This document shows, piece after piece, positions 33,769 through 44,637 of a stretch of DNA of 64,000 nt. How positions within the stretch are numbered: the stretch's first letter is position 1; each line of letters starts with the position of its first letter. This DNA is from Anisus vortex. Lineage: Eukaryota; Mollusca; Gastropoda; Planorbidae. A program made the translations under genes and the position numbers. The notes beneath the pieces were generated by a model, which was not told where the DNA came from, ran no database searches, and saw only the letters and a program-made list of their open reading frames with translations. The stretch spans positions 16,699,823-16,763,822 of the forward strand of contig OX421497.1 in assembly GCA_949126835.1 (NCBI GenBank), written 5' to 3'.

Positions 33769-35285
33769 AAAGGAAAATTCACATTCTATTTCTGGTTTTT
33801 GGTTAAAAGCATTAAGGTAGGGAGTGAGTGAGTGGGAGGGGGAGGGGCACACCTTCTTAGTGCCCCCTGTATCCCTTTCTCCACCCGCCTGTCCCGACTC
33901 AAAGATAGGGAAATGTTTGTTACAGGTAACGGAAGGTATGACATCACTGAAACATGAAATAAAGTCAGTAGCATTACTCAACTCAACTATACGAACAACA
34001 GTAGGGGAAAAAAATACAAATGAGACTCAGAACTTGGATTTCTATTCTCCAGTTTTAGTTCCAATGTCAATGTAGTGATGACAAAAGGAAGAGAAATAAA
34101 CCCTTTCCATTTGCTAGGCACTATACTCATTTTTGTATCAGCCACGAAATAGTTTTCTTTTTAACTTGTTGGGTTGTTGTTTAGGGGTGGGTGAGTGTTG
34201 GAAGGGGGATTTAGTATATTTTAATTTTATTTCGAAATTAGATTAGTGTATGGAGAGTTATGGTCCTTGTATTATTGCTCTCCATCACCTCCCTTTACTG
34301 ATGCCGTCCCGCTTCCCCCCCCCCCCCCCGCCCCCACCAACGGACGATGAATCCTGCTTAGACCTATGGCTGAGTCTATGAATGGGGTGGTTGGGAGAGG
34401 GAGGGGGGGCTAATGCAAAACTGAACCACGTTCACCATTCACCTAACCCTTAAAAATATCGCGGGGGTGGGGAGGTGGTGACCTGTCTCCCGTAATCCGC
34501 TCCTACCCCCACACTTTCCTCAACGCCACAACTGTTCCATACTTCCGATATTCTTTGAAACTGAATTCCTTGTTTCAGATTAGAATCAATGGGGGAGGCA
34601 GGCGTCTACAAACAAAACAAACAACATTAACTTAAAGGAAAAAAAAATCTCCAGTTCTTTACATTGCTTCTATAGCTTTCAAAAGAAAACGCCACTCTGA
34701 GCTCGGCCATCCATTTCTTGACCACTACCCTCATTCTCCCCATCCAGTACCTTGGGTAGTTTTTTTTTAATAGTGACGTTTCCTGGGTGCCGCATACACG
34801 AGCCCCCCCCCTCCCGATTACGTAGCCAGCGCCCTCGAGGGCAAAACACACAAAGGGCGAGGGCTGATGCTAAAGATCCCATTCAACGGACGGCCATCTT
34901 TTTTTCCATTTTCTTTCGTTTTTTTTAGATGGATTTGTGTGTGAGGGAGAGAGGGGGGGGCATTCTTATGGCCCCAACTGAGCTGAAGTAAAAAAAAAAA
35001 CATCCCTGACACCAAGGCTGCCACGGCAAATTATGTGTTTCCCCCTCCCCTGCCCCAAAAACCCCCCTGCTACAAGGTGAAAGATGGACACACAGATTTT
35101 GTTGACTGACCACTACTGACCACACAAAGATGTCACTTCTAAAGGGAACACCGTTATAGTCCTGCAAAAAAATAATTCTTTCATCCCCGGGGGAGACAAG
35201 TGGTTGGAAGAGAAGTACTCAACAGATTTCTGGCGTCTAAAGGATGGGCAAATGTTATTTTACTAAATTAAAAACATTTTAACAT
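33769..35285. other. Intergenic, homopolymer-rich
   Basis: No gene recognised. It contains many C/G runs (for example 34315-34329 and 34804-34812) and A/T runs. Short open frames here have no recognisable domains. Confidence 0.5.
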
Positions 35286-35330
35286 CTGCTCTTTGTTCCT
35301 CTTTGTTCCTCTTTGTTCCTCTTTGTTTAT
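35286..35330. repeat. 10-bp tandem repeat, 4 units
   Basis: CTCTTTGTTC four times, then TTTATTTGTTTG. It lies just left of the 33-bp array. Confidence 0.9.
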
Positions 35331-35350
35331 TTGTTTGTCTATACTCATTT

Positions 35351-36670
35351 AGATACGACTATGTTATAAGACAATATTTGTATAGATACAACTATGTTAT
35401 ATGACAATATTTGTATAGATACGCCTATGTTATATGACAATATTTGTATAGATACGCCTATGTTATATGACAATATTTGTATAGATACGACTATGTTATA
35501 TGACAATACTTGTATAGATACGCCTATGTTATAAGACAATATTTGTATAGATACGACTATGTTATATGACAATATTTGTATAGATACGACTATGTTATAT
35601 GACAATATTTGTATAGATACGACTATGTTATATGACAATATTTGTATAGATACGACTATGTTATATGACAATATTTGTATAGATACGCCTATGTTATATG
35701 ACAATATTTGTATAGATACGCCTATGTTATATGACAATATTTGTATAGATACGACTATGTTATATGACAATACTTGTATAGATACGCCTATGTTATAAGA
35801 CAATATTTGTATAGATACGACTATGTTATATGACAATATTTGTATAGATACGCCTATGTTATATGACAATATTTGTATAGATACGACTATGTTATATGAC
35901 AATATTTGTATAGATACGCCTATGTTATATGACAATATTTGTATAGATACGCCTATGTTATATGACAATATTTGTATAGATACGACTATGTTATATGACA
36001 ATATTTGTATAGATACGCCTATGTTATATGACAATATTTGTATAGATACGCCTATGTTATATGACAATATTTGTATAGATACGCCTATGTTATATGACAA
36101 TATTTGTATAGATACGCCTATGTTATATGACAATACTTGTATAGATACGCCTATGTTATATGACAATATTTGTATAGATACGCCTATGTTATATGACAAT
36201 ATTTGTATAGATACGACTATGTTATATGACAATATTTGTATAGATACGCCTATGTTATATGACAATACTTGTATAGATACGCCTATGTTATATGACAATA
36301 TTTGTATAGATACGCCTATGTTATATGACAATATTTGTATAGATACGCCTATGTTATATGACAATACTTGTATAGATACGCCTATGTTATATGACAATAT
36401 TTGTATAGATACGCCTATGTTATATGACAATATTTGTATAGATACGCCTATGTTATATGACAATATTTGTATAGATACGCCTATGTTATATGACAATATT
36501 TGTATAGATACGCCTATGTTATATGACAATACTTGTATAGATACGCCTATGTTATATGACAATACTTGTATAGATACGCCTATGTTATATGACAATATTT
36601 GTATAGATACGCCTATGTTATATGACAATACTTGTATAGATACGACTATGGCATAAGACAATACTTGTAT
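35351..36670. repeat. 33-bp minisatellite, about 40 units, no indels seen
   Basis: The unit begins AGATACGCCTATGTTATATG and ends ACAATATTTGTAT. Variation is confined to a few sites: CGCC/CGAC, TATTTG/TACTTG, TTATATG/TTATAAG. Because 33 is divisible by 3, the minus strand has a 438-codon open frame of 11-residue repeats (SIQILSYNIGV), and the plus strand has repeats of MLYDNICIDTP broken only by the TAAG variants. There is no signal peptide, non-repeat domain, splice context or codon-position bias that would make it a gene. Confidence 0.97.
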
Positions 36671-36933
36671 TGGTACGCCAATGGTATATAGTTAACATTA
36701 CAGAACATTTAAAGGAGGTGAGAGGAACAAACACTTGAATACGCGATTTGACCAAATTTGCTAGAGGCGTAACAACAGTTAGCAGGAGAAATAAGAGTGA
36801 ATGTATATAATAGCAGTAAAATGATATATACTATAATATATGTTAAGGCTTCCACACACTAACGTAAATACGTAACGTTTATCTTCACTTACACTTTGTC
36901 CTATCAATCACCAAAACATTCCATCTACTGAAT
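36671..36933. other. Intergenic spacer
   Basis: Starts with degenerate repeat units (to about 36690), then AT-rich sequence. Nothing else recognised. Confidence 0.5.
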
Positions 36934-36985
36934 CCACCTATCCAACTATCCACCTATCCAACTATCCACCTATCCAACTATCCAC
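36934..36985. repeat. 16-bp tandem repeat, 3 units
   Basis: CCACCTATCCAACTAT three times. Confidence 0.9.
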
Positions 36986-37290
36986 ATGTCTTCTATTCGT
37001 GGGTGAAAATCTGTCCGATCATTTCTGGGTGTTATAATAATAATTATGTAACGCTCAATTGGCTGACCAGAAGAACTTGTTTATGGTCATCTGCATTAAT
37101 TAGCCGACGCACTGTATCCAGGCCAGCGTTGACCTTCCCACCGCCTACCAACAGAGACAATAAAAAGCCCCACAGCTGACGCCTGATAACACTGCAATCT
37201 ACTGGTCCAGAGACTGGCTAGCAACGCATTCTCGTCACTCACCTTACATTACCATTATAATGACATCGTTCCGTGAATATTACATGCGCG
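36986..37290. other. Non-repetitive block, possible conserved non-coding DNA
   Basis: 37030-37240 is balanced in composition, free of repeats, and contains GCATTAATTAGCC (homeodomain-type TAATTA core). No coding frame is recognised. A regulatory role is speculation. Confidence 0.3.
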
Positions 37291-37352
37291 TGAGGTTCTG
37301 TGTCCGTGTGTGTGTCTGTGAGTGTGTGTGTCTGTCTGTGTGTGTGTGTGTG
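37291..37352. repeat. (TG)n-rich microsatellite
   Basis: TG dinucleotides with TCTG interruptions. Confidence 0.9.
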
Positions 37353-37904
37353 TGAATGGGCACGAAAAGGCCACGGACGTGTATGTATGACACAAACCAT
37401 GGAGGGGTCAACACACAGTCTGCTCACTAATTGCATGGGAACTAGACAGTGTATCCCCAACACTCGCCCCCAGCGCCCCTAGCTGAATAGGTGCCCTTAT
37501 CATTATCTTTACGCAGGTTTTGTATTCAAGTATGACGGCTGTCCCTTTTTTTAAATTCTAAATATAAAATTAACCCATTCATTGCGGAAAGAGAAATCTG
37601 ATTGGACTAGATAACGTTTCAACAGATAAAGGGCGATTGTAATGATTGTGCACATTAAAAGCCGTCATTAAACAAATTTTGAATGTGTGTCACATGAGAG
37701 TTAAACACAGGCTGTTTACCCCGTGGATTTTGGTTGACACTTCTATATTATGATGGAAGTGATTAAAAATTATAGTAGTGGACATCCTATTTCCAAATCG
37801 TTATCTTATCTTATACAATACAAATGTTCCTTCTATAAAGTAGATTATTGCGTCCCACGCTATTCCGTGGTTTGACTCTAGCTCTGTATTTCTATTAGTG
37901 TCTT
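37353..37904. other. Intergenic, nothing recognised
   Basis: Mixed composition with no recognised element. Confidence 0.5.
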
Positions 37905-38115
37905 AAATGATGTTAAGTTGCTGGTTTTCCTGTTTGTTCAGGTAACCTATTCCATGCCCGGATGCCACTCGGGAATAAAGAGTACTTATATGCATTTGTT
38001 CTCGCAAAAGGAATAAGAACAATGTTTTGTCCTTATGTTTATTCGAGCATTGTAAAGCATTGTTATTGTGCTGTATTTCTAATTTAGAATTCGTATATCT
38101 TATGTAATAATTTGA
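37905..38115 (-). mobile_element. LINE 3' fragment (copy 4), minus strand
   Basis: Reverse-complemented, 37940-38010 reads YKYSLFPSGIRAWNRLPE without a stop. This is the cleanest version of the terminal SFFPR.IR.WN.LP motif among the four copies. Upstream on the minus strand are remnants matching AAATTAGAAATACAGCAC of copies 1 and 2. It is 5'-truncated. Confidence 0.78.
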
Positions 38116-39023
38116 ATATATTAAACAAACTTATTATATATTTTACATGACTTTTTAAAATACTTCTACTTCGCGCATAAATATGATTTATATCTCCTAT
38201 ACACTTCTATGTATTATGTAACATGTAAAATATATGAATTATTATACAATTGTGTATATATTTGTAACACAGTGACGTCCATACTCTAGGCCTGGTGCTA
38301 ATCGATTGTAGAGTACAAACTATTATAGGTCTTTGGCATTAGTACATGATGATAATCTAAACTGAAGTTTTCGTCTTAGATTTGCGAGCCAGTAAATTTG
38401 CTTTCCTGCAGAAGGTAGCTTATATAAAGAAGGTAGACTATATTATTGCTATAACTATAGACATCCACTTTAATCTTCTCCCCCCCCCCCCTAACCCACA
38501 ACACCTGATGTTAGGTGCCCGTCAGAGCACGCAGTGACAACCTCCAGAACACCAAGTCTTTCGATACGGCCATTCCTAAAGTCTGGAGCTAAGCCTCCGA
38601 GAGCCATTACTACCAATGTCATCGTGACATTTTACGAGCGTACCCATTGACACATTTGCTATCCCGGGATTGACCACAACAAACTCCATCGTTCCTCGGC
38701 TCACGCACGGTCATTAGAGGTCGGTGTGGTCTCTGTTTCTATGACTGTCTGGGACGCAACAGGAAACACCCGTGACATAACACCTGGATGTAGGCCCCTA
38801 AATCATGGCCAGGAGTTGCGTCGGTACGCAGCTAGGGTCGTCGATGATTTCAATGGATGAATATGTATGCTGGGCAAGTGTCTAGCTCATGCCCAGGGAA
38901 ACAGGGAAGGGGGTGGGGGGGGGTCCAGATGTTGCCAACTCTGAGAGAAATCTAATTGTAGTGATGCGTGTTTATCCGTATCTTGACACTTCCTGGCTTC
39001 TATTGAGCTAAGGTACGCGTAAA
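38116..39023. other. Intergenic, partly balanced composition
   Basis: 38116-38480 is AT-rich. 38510-38840 is higher in GC, free of repeats and has no recognisable frame. C run at 38480-38491; G run at about 38919-38923. Confidence 0.45.
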
Positions 39024-39238
39024 TACACAGACACACTGAGACACACACACACGGTTAAACACACTGAGACACACTCAGACACACACACGGTTAAACACAC
39101 AGAGACACACACACACACGATTAAACACACTGAGACACACTCAGACACACACACACACACGGTTAAACACACTGAGACACACTCAGACACACACATGGTT
39201 AAACACACTGAGACACACACAGACACACACACATACAA
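39024..39238. repeat. CA-rich repeat with an embedded about 40-bp period
   Basis: Blocks of ACACACACGGTTAAACACAC and TGAGACACACTCAGAC alternate five times within a CA-rich background. Confidence 0.9.
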
Positions 39239-39427
39239 GGTAACACTCTTGAAATAGCTATTTAATCAACTAATCACTTAATCTATTCATGTATGAGTCC
39301 ATGTATCCATGTGTCTTTGTATCCATATAGCCATAGGCCTATCTCTCTCTCTCTATCTCTGCGTCTTTTTGCCTGTCAAACTGTCGTTCTGTCTGTCTAT
39401 CATTCTGTTAATTCTTTTGTCTACCCG
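39239..39427. repeat. Pyrimidine-rich low-complexity lead-in
   Basis: Degenerate TCTCTC, TCTGTC and CATGTATCCATG sequence before the 20-bp array. Confidence 0.6.
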
Positions 39428-40516
39428 TCTGTCTATATGTCTATCAGTCTGTCTATATGTCTGTCAGTCTGTCTATATGTCTATCAGTCTGTCTATATGT
39501 CTGTCAGTCTGTCTATATGTCTGTCAGTCTGTCTATATGTCTGTCAGTCTGTCTATATGTCTGTCAGTCTGTCTATATGTCTGTCAGTCTGTCTATATGT
39601 CTGTCAGTCTGTCTATATGTCTGTCAGTCTGTCTATATGTCTGTCAGTCTGTCTATATGTCTGTCAGTCTGTCTATATGTCTGTCAGTCTGTCTATATGT
39701 CTGTCAGTCTGTCTATATGTCTGTCAGTCTGTCTATATGTCTGTCAGTCTGTCTATATGTCTGTCAGTCTGTCTATATGTCTGTCAGTCTGTCTATATGT
39801 CTGTCAGTCTGTCTATATGTCTGTCAGTCTGTCTATATGTCTGTCAGTCTGTCTATATGTCTGTCAGTCTGTCTATATGTCTGTCAGTCTGTCTATATGT
39901 CTGTCAGTCTGTCTATATGTCTGTCAGTCTGTCTATATGTCTGTCAGTCTGTCTATATGTCTGTCAGTCTGTCTATATGTCTGTCAGTCTGTCTATATGT
40001 CTGTCAGTCTGTCTATATGTCTGTCAGTCTGTCTATATGTATGTCAGTCTGTCTATATGTATGTCAGTCTGTCTATATGTCTGTCAGTCTGTCTATATGT
40101 CTGTCAGTCTGTCTATATGTCTGTCAGTCTGTCTATATGTCTGTCAGTCTGTCTATATGTCTGTCAGTCTGTCTATATGTCTGTCAGTCTGTCTATATGT
40201 CTGTCAGTCTGTCTATATGTCTGTCAGTCTGTCTATATGTCTGTCAGTCTGTCTATATGTCTTTCAGTCTGTCTATATGTCTGTCAGTCTGTCTATATGT
40301 CTGTCAGTCTGTCTATATGTCTGTCAGTCTGTCTATATGTCTGTCAGTCTGTCTATATGTATGTCTGTCTGTCTATATGTCTGTCAGTCTGTCTATATGT
40401 CTGTCAGTCTGTCTATATGTCTGTCAGTCTGTCTGTATGTATGTCAGTCTGTCTATATGTCTGTCAGTCTGTCTATATGTCTGTCAGTCTGTCTATATGT
40501 CTGTCAGTCTGTCTAT
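39428..40516. repeat. 20-bp minisatellite, about 54 units, near-perfect
   Basis: The unit is CTGTCAGTCTGTCTATATGT. I see no indel over about 1.09 kb; the phase is constant from 39481 to 40500. There are under a dozen substitutions (CTATCAG, ATGTCAG, CTTTCAG, GTCTGTATGT). It is open in all three plus frames (up to 415 codons), but a period of 20 rotates the frame, so each 60-bp block encodes a 20-residue repeat. Not a gene; a recently amplified array. Confidence 0.98.
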
Positions 40517-40544
40517 ATAACAAAAAAATATAAACTCTAGATTC

Positions 40545-40791
40545 CAGGGGCTGGCAACCTTTTGATAATAGCGTGCCAAGGTGCGATTTAGAATTCATTC
40601 AGCGTGCCAACTTAGTGCCAAGGTGCGATTTAGAATTCATTCAGCGTGCCGACAGTCTAAAAGTCTTCATGCTTTAGCTCTCAATTTCTTGTGGTCGAGT
40701 CTTGAATTACCGTTTAGGGAGTCTTCCGCGTCCCTTTGAAAATCGTATGTGTGCCAGATGTGGCAGGCGTTGCGTAGGTTGCCGACCTCTC
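40545..40791. mobile_element. hAT-like MITE, family B, with 42-bp internal duplication
   Basis: The left end is CAGGGGCTGGCAACCTTTTG. The right end, reverse-complemented, is AGAGGTCGGCAACCTACGCA. Inside, GTGCCAAGGTGCGATTTAGA begins at 40573 and again at 40615. It is related in opposite orientation to 60599-60800, which lacks the duplication (247 minus 42 is close to 202 bp). No clear TSD. Confidence 0.75.
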
Positions 40792-40911
40792 AAATAGAAA
40801 AACATTTTTTTTTATCTTTCCGTCTATCTGTTTAACTATTTGTCTAATATTTATTTATTTAATTCAGTAATTTTTTTATCATTGACTTTATCTATTTATC
40901 TATCTGCCATG
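40792..40911. other. Short AT-rich spacer
   Basis: Contains degenerate TCTATTTATCTATC near its right end. Nothing else. Confidence 0.5.
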
Positions 40912-40920
40912 GGTCTAGTT

Positions 40921-41272
40921 CAGGGGTCGGGAACCAATGGCTCGTGAGCCAGATGTGGCTCTTTTGATGGCTGCATCTGGCTCGCAGACAAATGTTCGAT
41001 TATTATAAAAAAATGTTTTTTTTTTACACTTTTTGATCTACATATTAATTTTATATCAATATTTCATTCTACAAATGAGCTAAAGTCTACTGCAGCTCAG
41101 CATCAGAAGAATTCAGAGACATAATTATTGTACTTTTAGTGTTGAAATTACACAAAATGCACACATTTACTTGAATTTTTAGTATTAAACATAATGTATG
41201 GTTCTCACAGAATTACTTTTCAATATATGTGGTATCCATGGCCCTCTAAGACAAAAAGGTTCCCGACCCCTG
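40921..41272. mobile_element. hAT-like MITE, family C, with TSD
   Basis: The left end CAGGGGTCGGGAACC and right end GGTTCCCGACCCCTG are perfect 15-bp inverted repeats. The flanks GGTCTAGTT (40912-40920 and 41273-41281) are identical, compatible with an 8-bp TSD plus one ambiguous base. The left part holds imperfect palindromes (GGCTCGTGAGCC, AGATGTGGCTC / GCATCTGGCTC). The interior is AT-rich and non-coding. Confidence 0.88.
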
Positions 41273-41281
41273 GGTCTAGTT

Positions 41282-41964
41282 AGATTTTAATTGTTTTTCT
41301 TTATTAAGGGGGAAAGGGGGGGGGGGGAGAAAACCTAATGGCATCATCAGGTCTACCTGGTTACCCGTCTTTGGTTTCGAATAGATAGACAGATCCAACT
41401 CTATATGTAGGCTATGTATGTATTGAATATATGTGCCCGTCCTTTTGGTCTATCTATCTACCTATGAATGATTCGCTGGCCCATCATGTGAACCCTCCCC
41501 CCCCCCCCCCAAGCCCCCAACGGTCATTTCGGACCTGCTTGATTTCTCCGGATAATTCATGCGATAAAGTCCGTCCTGGCAAGTTGATTGCGCACAATTA
41601 TAGCTGGCGGCCAACCGGATGTTATCTGACCAAGCCTATTTCCCCTCCAATCCAAATGGATATACGCATTATGTGGTCAGCCTGGGATTACATCCACGCT
41701 AGTTAGTTTTACCATGGCAGGGGTCTAAACCCCCCCTCAACGGACCACCAGATAAAATTGTTACATTTTCGCCCTCATGGTCAGCCCAAGGAAAGCTCGT
41801 GACTTGAAGTGCCCCAGTGGGCCAGTGAACATTTGAAAACCGTCCTTCTTTCCATGAGGGAGCCTGAAATTAAAACATTAGTCAATTTTGGGGGGATACG
41901 TTCTCATTTATTTCAGGCTATTAATAAATTCCTCATGTTCCAACTGGATATTCTGTCCCTATCT
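41282..41964. other. Intergenic, with a balanced-composition block
   Basis: G run at 41319-41328; C run at about 41499-41511. 41520-41710 is non-repetitive, less AT-rich and reads open for 91 codons without a recognisable domain. Possible conserved non-coding DNA. Confidence 0.4.
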
Positions 41965-42285
41965 ACTGATCTATGTTCTATGCAGCCATTCTGTTCCTTT
42001 GTTCTATGCAGCCATTCTGTTCCTTTGTTCTATGCAGTCATTCTGTTCCTTTGTTCTATGTAGTAGATTATGTTCGTTTTTTATATGTAGTCATTCTGTT
42101 CGGCCTATGTCCTAGGAAGGACCAGAGACGTCGATAATCGGCGCCTCAAGGACGAGAAGGCAAAAGAAGTCATTCTGTTCATTTGTTCTATTGAGTTATT
42201 CTGTTCATTTGTACTATGTAGTCATCCTGTTCCTTTGTTCTATGTCGTCTTTCTGTTCCTAAATCTACTGTCATATTTTATTTAT
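41965..42285. repeat. 26-bp tandem repeat, degenerate, interrupted
   Basis: Copies of TTCTATGCAGTCATTCTGTT followed by CCTTTG. A non-repeat GC-richer insertion of about 60 bp (42108-42168) splits the array. Confidence 0.88.
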
Positions 42286-42744
42286 AGTCATTATGTTCTT
42301 GTATTCCCTGCCCATTGTTGTGCATAAATAAATCTAAACAGTCGTGTTTAGCTGTCACCATTTACAATATTGCACCATATCGATTATAGCAAATTCCTGC
42401 TAAAGAGAAATTTCCTGATGTACCTATACTCTTGAAATTGTAAGCACCTGCTTTGTTTAATCCTGCCCTAGATATCAACATTAGATAACTATATTCACAA
42501 TTTTTCATATTATTATAGAGGCCTACATTTTCTTTTTTTGCGTTACAACTGTATGTATTTTCTCCCGTTACCCGTGAATTTGACGCCCAATAGTGACAGT
42601 ATTGTCGTCTGATATATAATCTACATTGTTGGAACTTGTTTAAAGAATATTATTCTTATTTATTTCAGGATCAGACAAAGTCCTGGTTCAAGAGTTCAAT
42701 AAATATTAATAAATGTAGTTATGGTAAATAGAAGTATTGAAGAC
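42286..42744. other. Intergenic, nothing recognised
   Basis: AT-rich spacer. Confidence 0.5.
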
Positions 42745-43884
42745 GTCTATATGTCACAATAAGGAACAAGTAAAGTAAAGTGTTTATGTCTAAATGTCAC
42801 AATAAGGAACAAGTAAAGTAAAGTGTTCTTGTCTAAATGTCACAATAAGGAACAAGTAAAGTAAAGTGTTCTTGTCTAAATGTCACAATAAGAAACAAGT
42901 AAAGTAAAGTGTTTATGTCTAAATGTCACAATAAGGAACAAGTAAAGTAAAGTGTTCTTGTCTAAATGTCACAATAAGGAACAAGTAAAGTAAAGTGTTT
43001 ATGTCTAAATGTCACAATAAGGAACAAGTAAAGTAAAGTGTTCTTGTCTAAATGTCACAATAAGGAACAAGTAAAGTAAAGTGTTTATGTCTAAATGCCA
43101 CAATAAGAAACAAGTAAAGTAAAGTGTTCTTGTCTAAATGTCACAATAAGAAACAAGTTAAGTAAAGTGTTCTTGTCTAAATGCCACAATAAGAAACAAG
43201 TAAAGTAAAGTGTTCTTGTCTAAATGTCAAAATAAGAAACAAGTAAAGTGTTCTTGTCTAAATGTCACAATAAGAAACAAGTAAAGTAAAGTGTTCTTGT
43301 CTAAATGTCACAATAAGAAACAAGTAAAGTAAAGTGTTCTTGTCTAAATGTCACAATAAGAAACAAGTAAAGTAAAGTGTTCTTGTCTAAATGTCACAAT
43401 AAGAAACAAGTAAAGTAAAGTGTTCTTGTATAAATGTCACAATAAGAAACAAGTAAAGTAAAGTGTTCTTGTCTAAATGTCACAATAAGAAACAAGTAAA
43501 GTGTTCTTGTCTAAATGTCAAAATAAGGAACAAGTAAAGTAAAGTGTTCTTGTCATAAGACGTGTAAATGTCACAATAAGGAACAAGTAAAGTAAAGTGT
43601 TCTTGTCTAAATGTCACAATAAGGAACAAGTAAAGTAAAGTGTTTTTGTCATAAGACGGGTAAATGTCACAATAAGGAACAAGTAAAGTAAAGTGTTCTT
43701 GTCTAAATGTCACAATAAGGAACAAGTAAAGTAAAGTGTTTTTGTCATAAGACGGGTAAATGTCACAATAAGGAACAAGTAAAGTAAAGTGTTCTTGTCT
43801 AAATGTCACAATAAGGAACAAGTAAAGTAAAGTGTTCTTGTCTAAATGTCACAATAAGGAACAAGTAAAGTAAAGTGTTCTTGT
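42745..43884. repeat. 43-bp minisatellite containing a SINE tail, about 26 units
   Basis: The unit contains CTAAATGTCACAATAAGGAA then CAAGTAAAGTAAAGTGTTCTTGT. Variants: GGAAC/GAAAC, GTTCTTG/GTTTATG, and units with an added CATAAGACG(G/T)G at about 43550, 43650 and 43745. AAGTAAAGTGTTCTTGTC is also the reverse-complemented 3' end of the adjacent minus-strand SINE (43867-44116), so the array extends directly from that tail. Confidence 0.96.
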
Positions 43885-44116
43885 CAGATCAATTTATCCA
43901 TAGGGACCGTGACGGAGAGTTAACAAGTTTCTATGGCCACGGCATTCTAGAAGTTTCTGTTGCCAACTCAATGCACAGCCAACTTTACTTTTCCCTAACT
44001 ACTATGTCAGGTACCCATCAGAGCTGGGTAGACTCAGAGACTTTCTCCAGACTCGAGAACGGATCCTAGCCTTCACCAGGGTTTGAACCCAGGATCTTCG
44101 GCACGCCACCGCGTCC
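43867..44116 (-). mobile_element. SINE family 1, near full length, at the array end
   Basis: The plus strand shows the 3' end AAGTAAAGTGTTCTTGTC, then CCATAGGGACCG, GTTTCTATGGCCACGGCA, CCAACTTTACTTTTCCCTAA, GTACCCATCAGAGCTGGGTA, box B (complement) GGGTTTGAACCC (44079-44090) and the head complement to 44116. Its 3' end overlaps the last unit of the 43-bp array. Confidence 0.87.
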
Positions 44117-44300
44117 TTACAATAATGAAACTTGTTTTTTAAAACGGTTACTCAGTGTAGACAAGAACAACAGATGGTACAGTCAGTTGCAGTTCCCGCT
44201 AAGCAATTCTCCTGACAATGTCACTGGCGGTGTCCATTTTTTCCCCCGACAGACAGGAAACAACGCCTATATTATACATATAACATTACAGACAAATAGA
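44117..44300. other. Short intergenic spacer
   Basis: Nothing recognised. Confidence 0.5.
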
Positions 44301-44637
44301 GTTAGGTGGATGGACAGACAAACAAAAAAAAAAGTAAAAAAGACGGTCAGATAAACAGTCAGGTAACATGGGTAGATAGACTGATGGACAGATAGAACGG
44401 TAGGCAAATCAATAATCAAACACATACCCTGATGGACAGATAGACAAATGGGAGATTAGTAGATATATAGATAGTTAGATACATAGATTAATTGTTAAAT
44501 AGATAGAGTAATCGACATATAGATAGACAGATAACCGTCAGATAATTAAATAGGACAACGGAAGAAGTAGATAGATAGATTTATAGTCACATAAAGACAT
44601 ACAGATAGATAAAGACTGACATACAGAGAAATAACAT
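44301..44637. repeat. Degenerate GATA/GACA-type tetranucleotide region
   Basis: Scattered GATAGATAG, GACAGATAG and ACATAGAT motifs, heavily mutated; an old microsatellite. Confidence 0.75.

Noticed and set aside
35345..36661. 438-codon minus-strand frame as a repeat protein gene
   Set aside because: Entirely a 33-bp minisatellite; no non-repeat domain, signal or gene context, and variants are not biased to third codon positions as far as I can see.
39293..40540. Three overlapping frames of 358-415 codons (CLSVCLYVCQSVYMSVSLSI)
   Set aside because: A 20-bp repeat read in three frames; the period is not a multiple of 3 and the peptides are the same in every frame.
43480..43821. A 113-codon minus-strand frame (LLVPYCDIYPSYDKN)
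   Set aside because: It lies within the 43-bp array; repeat translation.
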